A stretch of 64,000 bases of DNA from Pseudomonas bharatica CSV86. Lineage in GTDB: Bacteria; Pseudomonadota; Gammaproteobacteria; Pseudomonadales; Pseudomonadaceae. Below the pieces are notes generated by a model. The model saw only the letters and a list, made by a program, of their open reading frames with translations, did no database searches and was not told the DNA's origin. The stretch covers positions 248,001 through 312,000 of the forward strand of contig NZ_AMWJ02000004.1 in assembly GCF_000319305.2 (NCBI RefSeq), written 5' to 3'. Of this stretch, positions 35,401 through 43,724 are shown in pieces. How positions within the stretch are numbered: the first letter of the stretch is position 1; each line of letters opens with the position of its first letter. A program made the translations under genes and the position numbers.

Positions 35401-36047
35401 CTGTTCCACAGGCGCGCAGGGAGATCTTCCGGCAAGCCCGCGATGCTGCGGCGCTGGCTGATGATCTCGCCTGGAGGGTCTATGAGTACCGCCTGCTCGC
35501 CGATGCACCAGTCGATCGGGTAGAGCCTGTCGGGGTCATCGTGCTGGCGCCAGGCACTGGCCTTGATTTCTCCGCTCAGCGAGAAGCTCTGGCTGGAGCG
35601 GTTGACGAAGCTGGTCTTGCCCGAGTTTTCCTGCCCCAGCACCAGGTACCAGGGCATCTGGTACAAGGCGTTGCGGCCGTTGAGATTGGCCTGGAGCAGT
35701 GCCAGATTGCGGTCAAGGTCGCGTTCCTGGGCCTCGATGAAGCGCAGGCAGGGGTCGTCTTGCACCTCCCGGGCGTGTTCGCGTTCTGCCTCCAGTAGCC
35801 GGGTGCGTCGACGCAAGTGAAGCGCCCAGCCCAACAAGGGCAGGACCAGCAGCATGATCGTGAGCAGGACGCGTGCGGCCAGGCTGGCGAGCGGCCGGCG
35901 ATCAGCGAGGACCCAGTGGGGGCCGAGCCACCAGATGGCAACCACCGCCAGGATCAGCACGCTCGGCAGCATGTAAGGCATGCCGGGCTTGAGCCAGCGC
36001 AGGACGGGCCGGCCATATCGTTGCAGGTTGGTCCAGATGTTCTCCAT
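32493..36047 (-). CDS. tssM: Type VI secretion membrane protein TssM (IcmF)
   Basis: Inner-membrane component (1184 residues) of the T6SS TssJLM trans-envelope complex. It has two N-terminal membrane helices (YMLPSVLILAVVAIWW and VLLTIMLLVLPLLGWALHL), a cytosolic P-loop domain with an intact Walker A (GQENSGKTSFVN near residue 140), a third helix (LGSLLIIGGWYHYY near residue 510) and a long periplasmic part ending in the TssJ-binding beta domain. I choose the ATG at 36047 (MENIWTNLQ), with AGGAG 7 bases upstream; a TTG at 36065 would overlap tssA. It is last in the minus-strand set tssH-tagO-tssA-tssM. Confidence 0.95.
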   Translation of the reverse strand: MENIWTNLQRYGRPVLRWLKPGMPYMLPSVLILAVVAIWWLGPHWVLADRRPLASLAARVLLTIMLLVLPLLGWALHLRRRTRLLEAEREHAREVQDDPCLRFIEAQERDLDRNLALLQANLNGRNALYQMPWYLVLGQENSGKTSFVNRSSQSFSLSGEIKASAWRQHDDPDRLYPIDWCIGEQAVLIDPPGEIISQRRSIAGLPEDLPARLWNSFVTWLGRNRSRRPLNGVVLMVSLVTLLNQKPSDRKALAALLRARLIELSRELGTRPPLYVVLSKFDLLEGFEPLFARLPNSVREDIFGFTFTLDSVRDYDAWLDELGARYDAFLDRLNEQVFDAMAQVGDVAQRESLYSLVRQLSGLRPVLLDFLADVMGSDRFVTPSLPRGVFFSSVFQQGVLNNAFVSSAAQSYGLAEPANKMHPSGRAMVYFAQRLFQHVIYPEAGLAGDNPRVLRQKRHALAVHFGVASLGSLLIIGGWYHYYSINRDKAASVMERSRAFSASAIDGTLDPSGGNLLLPLDQISNAVAVYGNYRNAWPVLANMGLYQGRAIGPKVDEAYLALLSQRFLPALASGVMESLDGSDLDGDAQLAALRVYRMIEDRPNRRAPVVENWMAAYWQRAFPGDDSTQRALMRHLDYAMKYVDTQLPQYQERVATVQRHLRQIPLPERVYMTMRQEAGESQRSPLDIRNEIGPAYDIVYQTDAEASGRIDALLTANGYRSYFARRSEALTELAMIDQWAVGERSGVDYSEADKAILSERIRAIYSRAYVETWQRNLARLEVRDFQDIADAVGILDSITGPAAPLRRLLETVRDNSDFGVTSIADASSTPVADKLAGHSDDAVQTPLIMDVARAFAPLNQLLETRGERAPYLDETMLAIGGVQDKVRVLHDSPERGKTALAMVVERFSLKGPDPIANLQRIAAGLPEPINRQVAKLAAESSRIILVEALRELERRWDSDVHRFYRERLANRYPFNPSSREEASLEDFTAFFGPQGRLQQFREQYLDLFLEDNLEALYSERLGGYLVRAEVQERLQSAERIRDAFFNSRGLLGVQFYIEPLGLAPNKRSSSFSVEGQLVTYNHGPTTSTALIWPNTLAPNNESRITLVNAGGSSSGMVHRGPWSLYRLLSQARLNGTTSTSVDLSFAAPDGGMRYRISTEKANNPFTQPLFKGFALPRTLLQEGV

Positions 36048-36061
36048 GGCGATGCTCCTGT

Positions 36062-37480
36062 TCAATGCTTCTGTTCTTCGCCAGCCGGTGTGTGGCGTAC
36101 CAGCAGCTCGTGGAGTTGCGGTTCCCAGGCGCGGATGCTGGTGCTGTCCATGACGCTGCGGGCCCGGGCGTACAGACCCTCTGCGAGCCAGTTCAGCCCG
36201 CGGGAGGCGAGCAGTTGGGCCGCGATGGTCATGAGGTGGCAGGCATGGCGTGGTTCGGACTTTTGCTGCTGGAGCGATTCCAGGCTGCGCAGCATCGATT
36301 CCACTCCTGCGCTGTCGAGCAGCGTGGCCAGTTCGTCGCGCAGCGCCGGATACTCCGGATCTGAGCCGGCTCCGGCGTTCTCCGCGGAACCGCTCAGCCA
36401 GGCCTGGGTGTCGTCATCGATTAGCGCGCGACCATCGGCGAATGCCAGCGAGGTCAAGGCGGGGAGGCGGGTTACCAGGCGCTCGCAGGTCTGGCGTATG
36501 GCTTCGGCGACCCTTGGCATGTCGAGCTTGCGCGCCACGCTGGCCGAGAGGAAGCTGCCACGCAGCCAGTACGGGGATGCAGCCACACTGCGTTCGATCC
36601 GCTGCAGCAGCGGCGGATCGATACTGTTGTTCGCCAGGGCTTTTTCGTAGATGTCCGTGATCTCCAGGGGCGTGGCCATCAACGCAGTGCGGTTATCGTT
36701 GTGGGCGTACGGCGCCTGGGTCAGGTGTGCCCACAGGGCGAAGCGACGCAGCAGGTAGCCGGTGGGGTCATAGGCGTCCTTGAGATTGATGGTCTCGGCA
36801 GCCGAGAGCAGCGAACGGCGATACTCCCTTTCATTTTCCGGGCTGGCCAAGACAGGCGCGAAGAACGCATCGGCCAGCGGCTCGAGGCTTGCCGGCTGCG
36901 GCTGTTCTGCCTGCTCGGGTGCGCGGGTGGACTCGGCGTAACGTCGCAGCGTGCTTTCCAGCCGGCTCAATTGCGGAACATCCAGCCCCGACAGGGGCGC
37001 ACTGGCCTGGAGGCTGTCGAGGGCATGCTGGGCGGATTTGTGGAATTCCTCGTCATAGCCCTTGCGGTCGAGATGGGGCAGGGCGTCGCCCAGTCGTTCC
37101 AGATACTGCCCGACCAGCCGGCGTTTGCCGGCATACCCCGTGGGACCAGGCTTGGGGTGCCCGGCCTCCCAGTATTTCTCGACCATTGCGGCCAGTACGC
37201 TGGTGGCTTCGGCCCAGCCGCGCCAACTGTTCGTTCGCAGGTGTGCCGTGATCAGGTGGCCTGCGATACGGAAGTGCTTGCAGTGGTCGGTCAGGTATCG
37301 ACGGGCACCCTGGTCGACGAATTCCCAGTCGATGGTCCGTTCCTGCAGGCCGCCAAGCTTGACCATTTCCTGGTCGATATCCTGGAACAGCGGGTTCTCT
37401 GCATCGAACGTCCCTGCGGGCTGGCGCTCATCCAGTGCGGCCAGCAATGCCTTCAGGTCCAGTGGTGGAAGTTGCTTCAC
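36062..37480 (-). CDS. tssA: Type VI secretion protein TssA (ImpA N-terminal domain)
   Basis: A 472-residue TssA. The N-terminal ImpA-type region (FDAENPLFQDIDQEMVKLGG, then residues 60-150 around WRGWAEATSVLAAMVEKYWE) is typical. The C-terminal part is VasJ-like, ending in a helical block with LNWLAEGLYARARSVMD. TssA caps the growing tail and primes sheath polymerisation. Translation starts at a GTG at 37480 that overlaps the tagO stop (GTGA), which indicates coupling. Confidence 0.92.
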   Translation of the reverse strand: MKQLPPLDLKALLAALDERQPAGTFDAENPLFQDIDQEMVKLGGLQERTIDWEFVDQGARRYLTDHCKHFRIAGHLITAHLRTNSWRGWAEATSVLAAMVEKYWEAGHPKPGPTGYAGKRRLVGQYLERLGDALPHLDRKGYDEEFHKSAQHALDSLQASAPLSGLDVPQLSRLESTLRRYAESTRAPEQAEQPQPASLEPLADAFFAPVLASPENEREYRRSLLSAAETINLKDAYDPTGYLLRRFALWAHLTQAPYAHNDNRTALMATPLEITDIYEKALANNSIDPPLLQRIERSVAASPYWLRGSFLSASVARKLDMPRVAEAIRQTCERLVTRLPALTSLAFADGRALIDDDTQAWLSGSAENAGAGSDPEYPALRDELATLLDSAGVESMLRSLESLQQQKSEPRHACHLMTIAAQLLASRGLNWLAEGLYARARSVMDSTSIRAWEPQLHELLVRHTPAGEEQKH

Positions 37481-38148
37481 CAGTGACAGGCCTCCCGTTG
37501 CCAGGACATCTGTTCGGCCAGCGCCCTGGCATCGAACCTGATGTCATGCAGCGAAGCATGGTTGCTCTCGACCTGCAGCCACTCGCCTGGACGGGTCAAC
37601 TGGCGCAACTGCTCGATGGCCACCAAGCCACGGCCGGCGTCGACCACCGTGCCGTCGTCCAGCACTTGCCAGGTGCGGGTTGGCGTCAGTGGTCGGCCGT
37701 CCAGCATGAGGCGGATACCGATGTGATTCACCGGCAAGGGTTCGACACTCAGCAACTGCAGGCGGGAGATGTTCGACAGGCAACTGATCGCCAGCCAGGT
37801 GCCGGGTTGGTCGCCCGCCAGCGAGGGTGCGGAGATCACCACTTTGTCCTGTCCTGGCAGCACATCCGGGCTGCGGGTGATCCTCGATAGGGTCTCCTCG
37901 GCGAGCCGGCCAGCCTCGTTGGCATCGACCAGCAGCCTGATGCCGGGCACCTTGGGCGTGGCTTCGGTCGCGACAGGGGCCTCAGGCACAGGCATTGGCG
38001 GTGTCCCGGCCGCCGCATCGAAGCAGGCAAGACGCTCCAGGGCGGAAACGATGCGTATGCATTCAGAGGGCGCGGCCGTGGCGCGCGCTCCACTATCGCA
38101 ACCTGCAAGAAGTATTGCTGTCAGCAAGGCAAGGCGTATCAGTGTCAT
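37477..38148 (-). CDS. tagO: T6SS-associated lipoprotein TagO/VasI-like
   Basis: A 223-residue protein with a lipoprotein signal and lipobox (LLTAILLAGC, Cys near residue 16). The mature part begins ECIRIVSALERLACFDAAAG, the hallmark of the VasI/TagO (TIGR03360-type) family, and later carries WLAISCLSNISRLQLL. VasI proteins are T6SS accessory components found beside tssA and tssM in Vibrio-type loci; their precise role is not settled. It lies 19 bp after tssH. I chose the ATG at 38148 because it gives the signal peptide directly; an upstream open frame exists but is read from tssH sequence. Confidence 0.85.
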   Translation of the reverse strand: MTLIRLALLTAILLAGCDSGARATAAPSECIRIVSALERLACFDAAAGTPPMPVPEAPVATEATPKVPGIRLLVDANEAGRLAEETLSRITRSPDVLPGQDKVVISAPSLAGDQPGTWLAISCLSNISRLQLLSVEPLPVNHIGIRLMLDGRPLTPTRTWQVLDDGTVVDAGRGLVAIEQLRQLTRPGEWLQVESNHASLHDIRFDARALAEQMSWQREACHW

Positions 38149-38167
38149 GCAGTGGCGTCCTCCCGGC

Positions 38168-40731
38168 TCAGGCCAATGTTGCCGTGAAGGCGCCGTTGTT
38201 CCAGTGCAGTTCCGCACGCTGGAACCTGATGCCGCGAGACAGTCGTTGCAGGACCGACAGCGAAAGCGGCGGGAGCAGTTCGCCATCGATGATGGCATCA
38301 AGCATGCGGGCTCCGTTGCGATGTCGCGCGCAACGTGCCCGCAGTTCGTTGCGTGCGGTACAGGTGATGGTCAGCGTGGCCTGGTGACGTTGATCAAGTT
38401 GCTCCTGTAACCGCAGCAAACGGCTTTCGATGATGTCGTCGAGCACATCGTCGTCCAGATAGCGGTAGGGAACGATCTGCATCCGCGCCAGCAGTGCCGG
38501 TTTGAAAAAGGCGGCGAGCCGCTGGCGCAGGATTTCGCCGTCGAGGTCATGCAGCGGGTCATCGTCCTGGTCGAAGCCGAGGTTGGAGGTGAGCAGGAAC
38601 AGGATGTTGCGGCAGTCGATGCGCCGGCCTTCGCCGTCGTTCAGCTCGCCCCTGTCGAACGCCTGGTAGAACAGGTCCAGCACCTCCGGGTGGGCTTTCT
38701 CCACTTCATCGAGCAGGACCACCGACCAGGGCTGCCTGCGGATGGCTTCGGTGAGCACACCGCCTTCGCCATAGCCGACATAGCCGGGCGGAGCACCTAG
38801 CAGGCGGGAGACGGTGAACTTCTCCTGATACTCGGACATGTTGATGGTGGTCAGGAACTGCTCCCCGCCAAAGAGCGAGTTCGCCACTGCCAAGGCCGTC
38901 TCCGTCTTGCCCACGCCACTGGGCCCGACCAGCAGGAAGGCGCCCATGGGCGTGCCCGGTCGGCGCAGATCGGCCATCGCGGTGAGCAGGTGCCGGTAGA
39001 GAATATCCAGGGCAGGGGCCTGGCCCTTGACGCGCTCGCGCAGGTTGACCGGCAGGTTCTCCAGGCGCGTCATCTGATCGCTGCCAAGGGTCGTGGCGGG
39101 GATACCGGTCCAGTCGGCAATCACCCCGGCGATCTGTTCGGTGCCGACATCGGCGTGTACCAGGGCTTCCGGACGCTGCAGTTCGCTCAACTGTTCGACC
39201 TTCCGGGGCAGTGCCCCGGATAGTTCTTCGTCCTCGCTGCCAGCCCTCAGGACGAGGATTTCGTCTACCAGTGCCTTCTGTTGTGTCCACGCCTGCTGTA
39301 ATTGCTCGGCGTCCAGCTTGATGCCCTCACGCGCTTGGCTCAAGGCCTCCAGGCGCTGTGCGGCCACTGGCCGGCCAGCCCGTTGATCACGTACGAGCTG
39401 GGCGTATTCAGCGTCGATCTGCCGGAGTTCGTTTTCCAGCGTGGCGAGCCGTCTGGGAGGCTCGGCGAGGGTAGAGGCCACCCGGGCGCAGGCGGTGTCG
39501 AGCACGTCGATGGCCTTGTCCGGTAGCTGTCGCCCCGAGAGATAGCGGTGCGACAGGGCAGCGGCGGCCTGCAGCGCATCGTCACCGATAAGCACCTGGT
39601 GCGCAGCTTCATAGACGGGGCGCAGGCCCCGCAGGATTTTCACCGTCTGTTCAGGTGTGGGCTCTTCCAGCTTGACCAACTGGAAACGCCGGGCCAGTGC
39701 CGCATCCTTTTCGAAGTATTTCTTGTATTCCGACCAGGTCGTCGCTGCGATGGTGCGCAACTGGCCCCGGGCCAGCGCCGGTTTCAACAGGTTGGCCGCG
39801 TCGCTGCCTCCGGCGCTGTTGCCTGCACCGATCAGGGTGTGGGCTTCGTCGATGAACAGGATGATCGGATGGGTGGCATCCTTGATTTCGTCGATGACGG
39901 CTTTCAGGCGTTTTTCGAACTCGCCCTTCACCGAGGCGCCTGCCTGCAGGGCGCCAAGGTCCAGGCCCCACAGCTCGACACGACGCAGTGGTTCGGGCAC
40001 GCGGCCTTGCACGATGCGCAGGGCGAGCCCTTCGACCACCGCACTTTTGCCGACGCCGGCATCGCCCACCACGATGGGATTGTTCTTGCGTCTGCGGGAA
40101 AGAATATCGACCATCAGGTCGGTCTCCCCGTCGCGACACAACACCGGATCAATCCGGCCCTCCCGGGCCTGGGCGGTGAAATCGTGGCCGAACCTGGCCA
40201 GTGCACTGCACTCGGCGGGGCTGCTCGGGGGACTGGCCGCAGCGGCTGGCTCCGGAGCCTCCGCCGAAGCCGCAAGCAGGGCGCCGAAGCCCTTGCGCAA
40301 CCCTCGCGACTGACCTTGTCGAGCAGATGCACCGCTGCCAGGGGCAGGTAACGGGACGGGTTGAGCAAGATCGCAAGAAAGACCGCGCCGCTGCGGATAT
40401 GTGGCTGCCCCAGTTCTACCGAACCGAGCAGCCAGGCTTCCTGCAGCACCTCGATCAGCAGGGGCGAGAAGGATGGATACTGGCTGCGGCCCGAATGACG
40501 CTCCTCGAAGCCACTGGCCACGGCGTGCTGCACGGCCTCCACGGCGAGGCCGGCGTTGGCGAGGCTGATGCGCACATCACCGGCAGGCTGCCCAAGCAGT
40601 GCCGTCAGCACATGCACCACGGTCACCTCTGCGCCTCCCTGGGCGATGCACAGGTTTGCTGCTTCTTCCAGCGCCTGCCGGCAAAAGGGGTTGAGGCGTT
40701 CTATCAGTGCAGCCGGGTCGACCGTGATCAT
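38168..40731 (-). pseudogene. tssH: T6SS ATPase TssH (ClpV), one-base frameshift
   Basis: The AAA+ disaggregase that recycles contracted TssBC sheath. The N-terminal Clp-N domain is in one frame from the ATG at 40731 (MITVDPAALIERLNPFCRQA) to about 40303; both AAA+ modules are in another frame. The latter show Walker A (VVGDAGVGKSAVVEG), Walker B (ILFIDEAHTLIGAG), then a second Walker A (LLVGPSGVGKTETALA) and Walker B (VVLLDEVEKAHPEV). One extra base in the CCC at 40301-40303 (reading GGGG on the coding strand) would restore VSREGLRKGFGALL and a protein of about 854 residues. As read, the N-domain is separated from the motor after residue 143. It could be a real mutation or a read error. Confidence 0.88.
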
Positions 40732-41220
40732 TTTTGGAACTCACCTTTGATAAGAAGGAATTACTTCCTTGTTGCGCCGAAGTCCGTTCTCGGAAGACTG
40801 TCGGATTTCGCGCGGGACGCCCGTATTAGTTGAAGTTTGCCGTAGCAGTTTTCGGAGCGATAACTGGCTGGAAAGAAAGCACCAAAAGTAAATTCCGGTA
40901 TATAGGAATATTCCGATATTTTTTTGGAAATTTCCCTCAGGTCGAAAAACCAAGTACCTCAGGACGCTTCCTTCATGTGATTAGGAAAATTCCTATTTTT
41001 CTGCTTGCCTCCGCTGTTCTAGCCTTGGTGGCGTTCATGCGTCAATGTGCCAACTTGCCGATTTTTTCGGTAAAAGTCCGAAGCAAGAAAGGCGCGAACT
41101 TTTTCTACAGTGGGGTTTGCGTAACTGAATAAGTCCGCCGGGAGCCGGGTTTCATTGCGCCTGCGAATTGATGCTGCAACGTACTCCAACTAATAAACAC
41201 AACTTCCGGAGAAGTGGTTA
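40732..41220. promoter_or_regulatory. tssH-tssB divergent intergenic region
   Basis: 489 bases, clearly more AT-rich than the neighbours, holding both T6SS promoters. Three GGAA-N2-TTCC dyads occur: GGAATATTCC at 40905-40914, GGAAATTTCC at 40926-40935 (21 bp further) and GGAAAATTCC at 40984-40993, the last inside TAGGAAAATTCCTA. They are candidate operators. No credible gene is present; a 100-codon open frame at 40830 lacks a ribosome site and family features. I found no convincing sigma-54 site. Confidence 0.55.
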
Positions 41221-41724
41221 ATGGCAAACAGGAAAGGCTCGGTCGCCCCGAAGGAACGCATCAATATCACTTACGTCCCTGCCACAAATGGCGAGCAGGA
41301 AGAAGTTGAACTTCCCCTGCGCCTGCTGGTGACTGGTGACTTCACCGGGCGTGAAGAGGACGCCGCGCTGGAAGACAGAACAGCGGTCCGGATCGACAAG
41401 GACAGTTTCAACGCTGTCATGGCCGAGCAAGGTATAGGCCTGAGGGAAAGCATCCCCAGCGTTCTCTCTGAGAACGCGGATGACACGCTGGATATCGATC
41501 TCAAGTTCCGCTCCATCGACGACTTCAGTCCCGATGCCATCGCCCGCCAGATTCCCGAACTCAACAAGCTGCTCGAGTTGCGCGAGGCGCTGGTTGCCCT
41601 GAAAGGGCCGCTGGGCAATGTTCCGGCGTTTCGCAAGCAGTTGCAGGCCATGCTCGGCGACGAAGCGGCGCGCGGTCAGCTCGCCAGGGAGCTGGAAACC
41701 GTGCTGGGCGAGAGCCAGGGCTGA
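41221..41724 (+). CDS. tssB: T6SS sheath small subunit TssB (VipA)
   Basis: A 167-residue contractile sheath subunit. Family features are the N-terminal KGSVAPKERINITYVP, LPLRLLVTGDFTGRE, and the C-terminal helix region PELNKLLELREALVALKGP followed by FRKQLQAMLGDE. It pairs with TssC to form the sheath around the Hcp tube. It has a good ribosome site (GGAG 9 bases upstream) and opens the plus-strand T6SS operon. Confidence 0.97.
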   Translation: MANRKGSVAPKERINITYVPATNGEQEEVELPLRLLVTGDFTGREEDAALEDRTAVRIDKDSFNAVMAEQGIGLRESIPSVLSENADDTLDIDLKFRSIDDFSPDAIARQIPELNKLLELREALVALKGPLGNVPAFRKQLQAMLGDEAARGQLARELETVLGESQG

Positions 41725-41771
41725 GCCTGCCCGGCCGGGCGAGACATCCATCCATTCAGGTTTCAAAGGAC

Positions 41772-43259
41772 ATGAGCATGACAAACGCGCACTCCGCCGC
41801 CGCGGAACAACAGAACGCCCATCAAGAAAGCGGCCTGCTGGTCCAGATTCTCGCGCAGACCCGAATCGAACCCAGCCAGGAGGGTTACGCCGTCGCCGAG
41901 CGCGGTGTGGCAGCCTTCATCGCCGAGATGCTCAAGTCGCCCGATCGCCAGCAACCGGTCAACAAGCAACGGGTAGACCAGATGCTGGCGCAGATCGACA
42001 TACGGATCGGCAAGCAGATGGACGTCATCCTGCACCATCCCGGGTTCCAGGCCCTGGAGTCGAGCTGGCGGGGGCTCAAGTTCCTCGTTGACCGCACCGA
42101 CTTTCGTGAAAATATCCTGATCGACCTGCTGCACGTAACCAGGACCGAGCTGCTGGATGACTTCGAAAGCGCTGGCGATATCACCCGCAGCGGTCTCTAT
42201 CGTCACGTCTACACTTCCGGCTACGGTCAGTTTGGCGGCCAGCCGGTCGGCTGCATGGTAAGCAACTACACCTTCGGGCCCTCAGCGCCCGATATCAAGC
42301 TGCTCGGCTACGTCGCCTCCGTCGGCGCCATGGCCCATGCGCCGTTCCTTGCCGCCGCAGGCCCGGAAATGTTCAACCTGGGGTCGTTCCAGGGGCTGTG
42401 CAACCTCAAGGAAGTGAAGGATATCTTCGACGGCCCGCGCTTCACCAAGTGGCGCGGCCTGCGCGACTCCGAGGATGCCCGCTACCTGGGCTTGAGCATG
42501 CCGCGCTTCCTGTTGCGCGAGCCCTATGACCCGCTGGAGAACCCGGCGCGCAGTTTCGATTATCGCGAGACCATTGACGGCAACCACGACAACTATCTCT
42601 GGGGTAACACATCGTTCGCCCTGGCGAGTCGTATCGTCGACAGCTTCGCCAGGTATCGCTGGTGCCCGAACATTGTCGGCCCGCAGTCGGGCGGCACCGT
42701 CGATGACCTGCCGGTTCACCTGTATGAGTCGCTCGGCCAGTTGCAGGCCAAGATCCCCACCGAAGTGCTGGTTTCCGATCGTCGCGAGTTCGAGCTATCG
42801 AGCGAAGGCTTCATCCCGCTGACCATGCGCAAGGGCAGCGATAACGCGGCGTTCTTCTCGGCCAATTCGGTGCAGCGTCCGAAGCTCTTCGCCAGGACGC
42901 CCGAGGGCCAGGTCGCGCAGACGAACTACATGCTCGGCACGCAACTGCCCTACATGATGATCATCAATCGGCTGGCCCACTACCTGAAGGTGCTCCAGCG
43001 CGAGCAGATCGGCAGCTGGAAGGAGCGTCCGGACCTGGAGCGCGAGCTCAACAACTGGATCCGCCAGTACGTTGCCGACCAGGAAAACCCATCGTCCGAC
43101 GTGCGCAGCCGTCGGCCGTTGCGCGCCGCGAAGATCCAGGTTCACGACGTCGAGGGTAATCCTGGCTGGTACCAGGTATCGCTGTCGGTCCGCCCGCACT
43201 TCAAGTACATGGGCGCCAATTTCGAGCTGTCGCTTGTCGGTCGGCTCGACAAGGAATGA
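41772..43259 (+). CDS. tssC: T6SS sheath large subunit TssC (VipB)
   Basis: A 495-residue sheath subunit with the family motifs HHPGFQALESSWRGLKFLVD near residue 78 and LGLSMPRFLLREPYDPLENP near residue 245, and the C-terminal PLRAAKIQVHDVEGNPGWYQ. Its length is typical. It overlaps tssE by 4 bases, and an alternative start lies two codons downstream. Confidence 0.97.
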   Translation: MSMTNAHSAAAEQQNAHQESGLLVQILAQTRIEPSQEGYAVAERGVAAFIAEMLKSPDRQQPVNKQRVDQMLAQIDIRIGKQMDVILHHPGFQALESSWRGLKFLVDRTDFRENILIDLLHVTRTELLDDFESAGDITRSGLYRHVYTSGYGQFGGQPVGCMVSNYTFGPSAPDIKLLGYVASVGAMAHAPFLAAAGPEMFNLGSFQGLCNLKEVKDIFDGPRFTKWRGLRDSEDARYLGLSMPRFLLREPYDPLENPARSFDYRETIDGNHDNYLWGNTSFALASRIVDSFARYRWCPNIVGPQSGGTVDDLPVHLYESLGQLQAKIPTEVLVSDRREFELSSEGFIPLTMRKGSDNAAFFSANSVQRPKLFARTPEGQVAQTNYMLGTQLPYMMIINRLAHYLKVLQREQIGSWKERPDLERELNNWIRQYVADQENPSSDVRSRRPLRAAKIQVHDVEGNPGWYQVSLSVRPHFKYMGANFELSLVGRLDKE

Positions 43260-43702
43260 CGGTGAACCCGGCCGTATCGTCCGGACCAGCGTCGGGAAGC
43301 CTGTTCCAGCGGCTCGAGCCCGACCTGCCGCCTCGTCGCCTGGGTAACCGGCAGGCTCAGGGCTCGGGGCAGGTGCAGGCCATCAAGAACAACCTGGAGC
43401 ACCTGCTCAACGCTCGTCGGGGTGGCTCGCAGAGCTGCCCCGGCCTCGGGTTGCCCGACATGAACGATGCCGGCGCCGGCCAGATGGAGCTGAGAGCGCA
43501 GATCTGCCAGGACATTCGCGAAATGATCGCCTTGTACGAGCCTCGTGTCCGGGTCCTGGACGTTCGTCCGCTGGCCAGCGCCGAACAACCCCTCGGCCTG
43601 TGCTTTCGCCTGCACTGCCAGATACCGCTCGTCGAAGCTTCCGATCAGGTCGAGATCGACCTGCTGCTGCATCGGCGACAACAAAGGATCCAGGTGTTGT
43701 GA
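43256..43702 (+). CDS. tssE: T6SS baseplate protein TssE (gp25-like)
   Basis: A 148-residue gp25/W-family baseplate subunit. The start of the fold, SLFQRLEPDLPPRR, and the central IKNNLEHLLNARRGGSQS, with the characteristic NLE-LLN-R pattern, are visible, followed by IALYEPRVRVLDVRP. It links the sheath to the baseplate. The ATG overlaps the tssC stop codon by 4 bases. Confidence 0.93.
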   Translation: MTVNPAVSSGPASGSLFQRLEPDLPPRRLGNRQAQGSGQVQAIKNNLEHLLNARRGGSQSCPGLGLPDMNDAGAGQMELRAQICQDIREMIALYEPRVRVLDVRPLASAEQPLGLCFRLHCQIPLVEASDQVEIDLLLHRRQQRIQVL

Positions 43703-43724
43703 CGAGAAGAGACGTGGAGGCGGG

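Noticed and set aside
40830..41132. 100-codon open frame between tssH and tssB
   Set aside because: No ribosome site and no recognisable protein features; it overlaps the promoter region and palindromes.
40990..41220. Possible sigma-54 promoter upstream of tssB
   Set aside because: I looked for GG-N10-GC with TGGCA/TTGC flanks and found no good match; the closest has a wrong spacing of 7.
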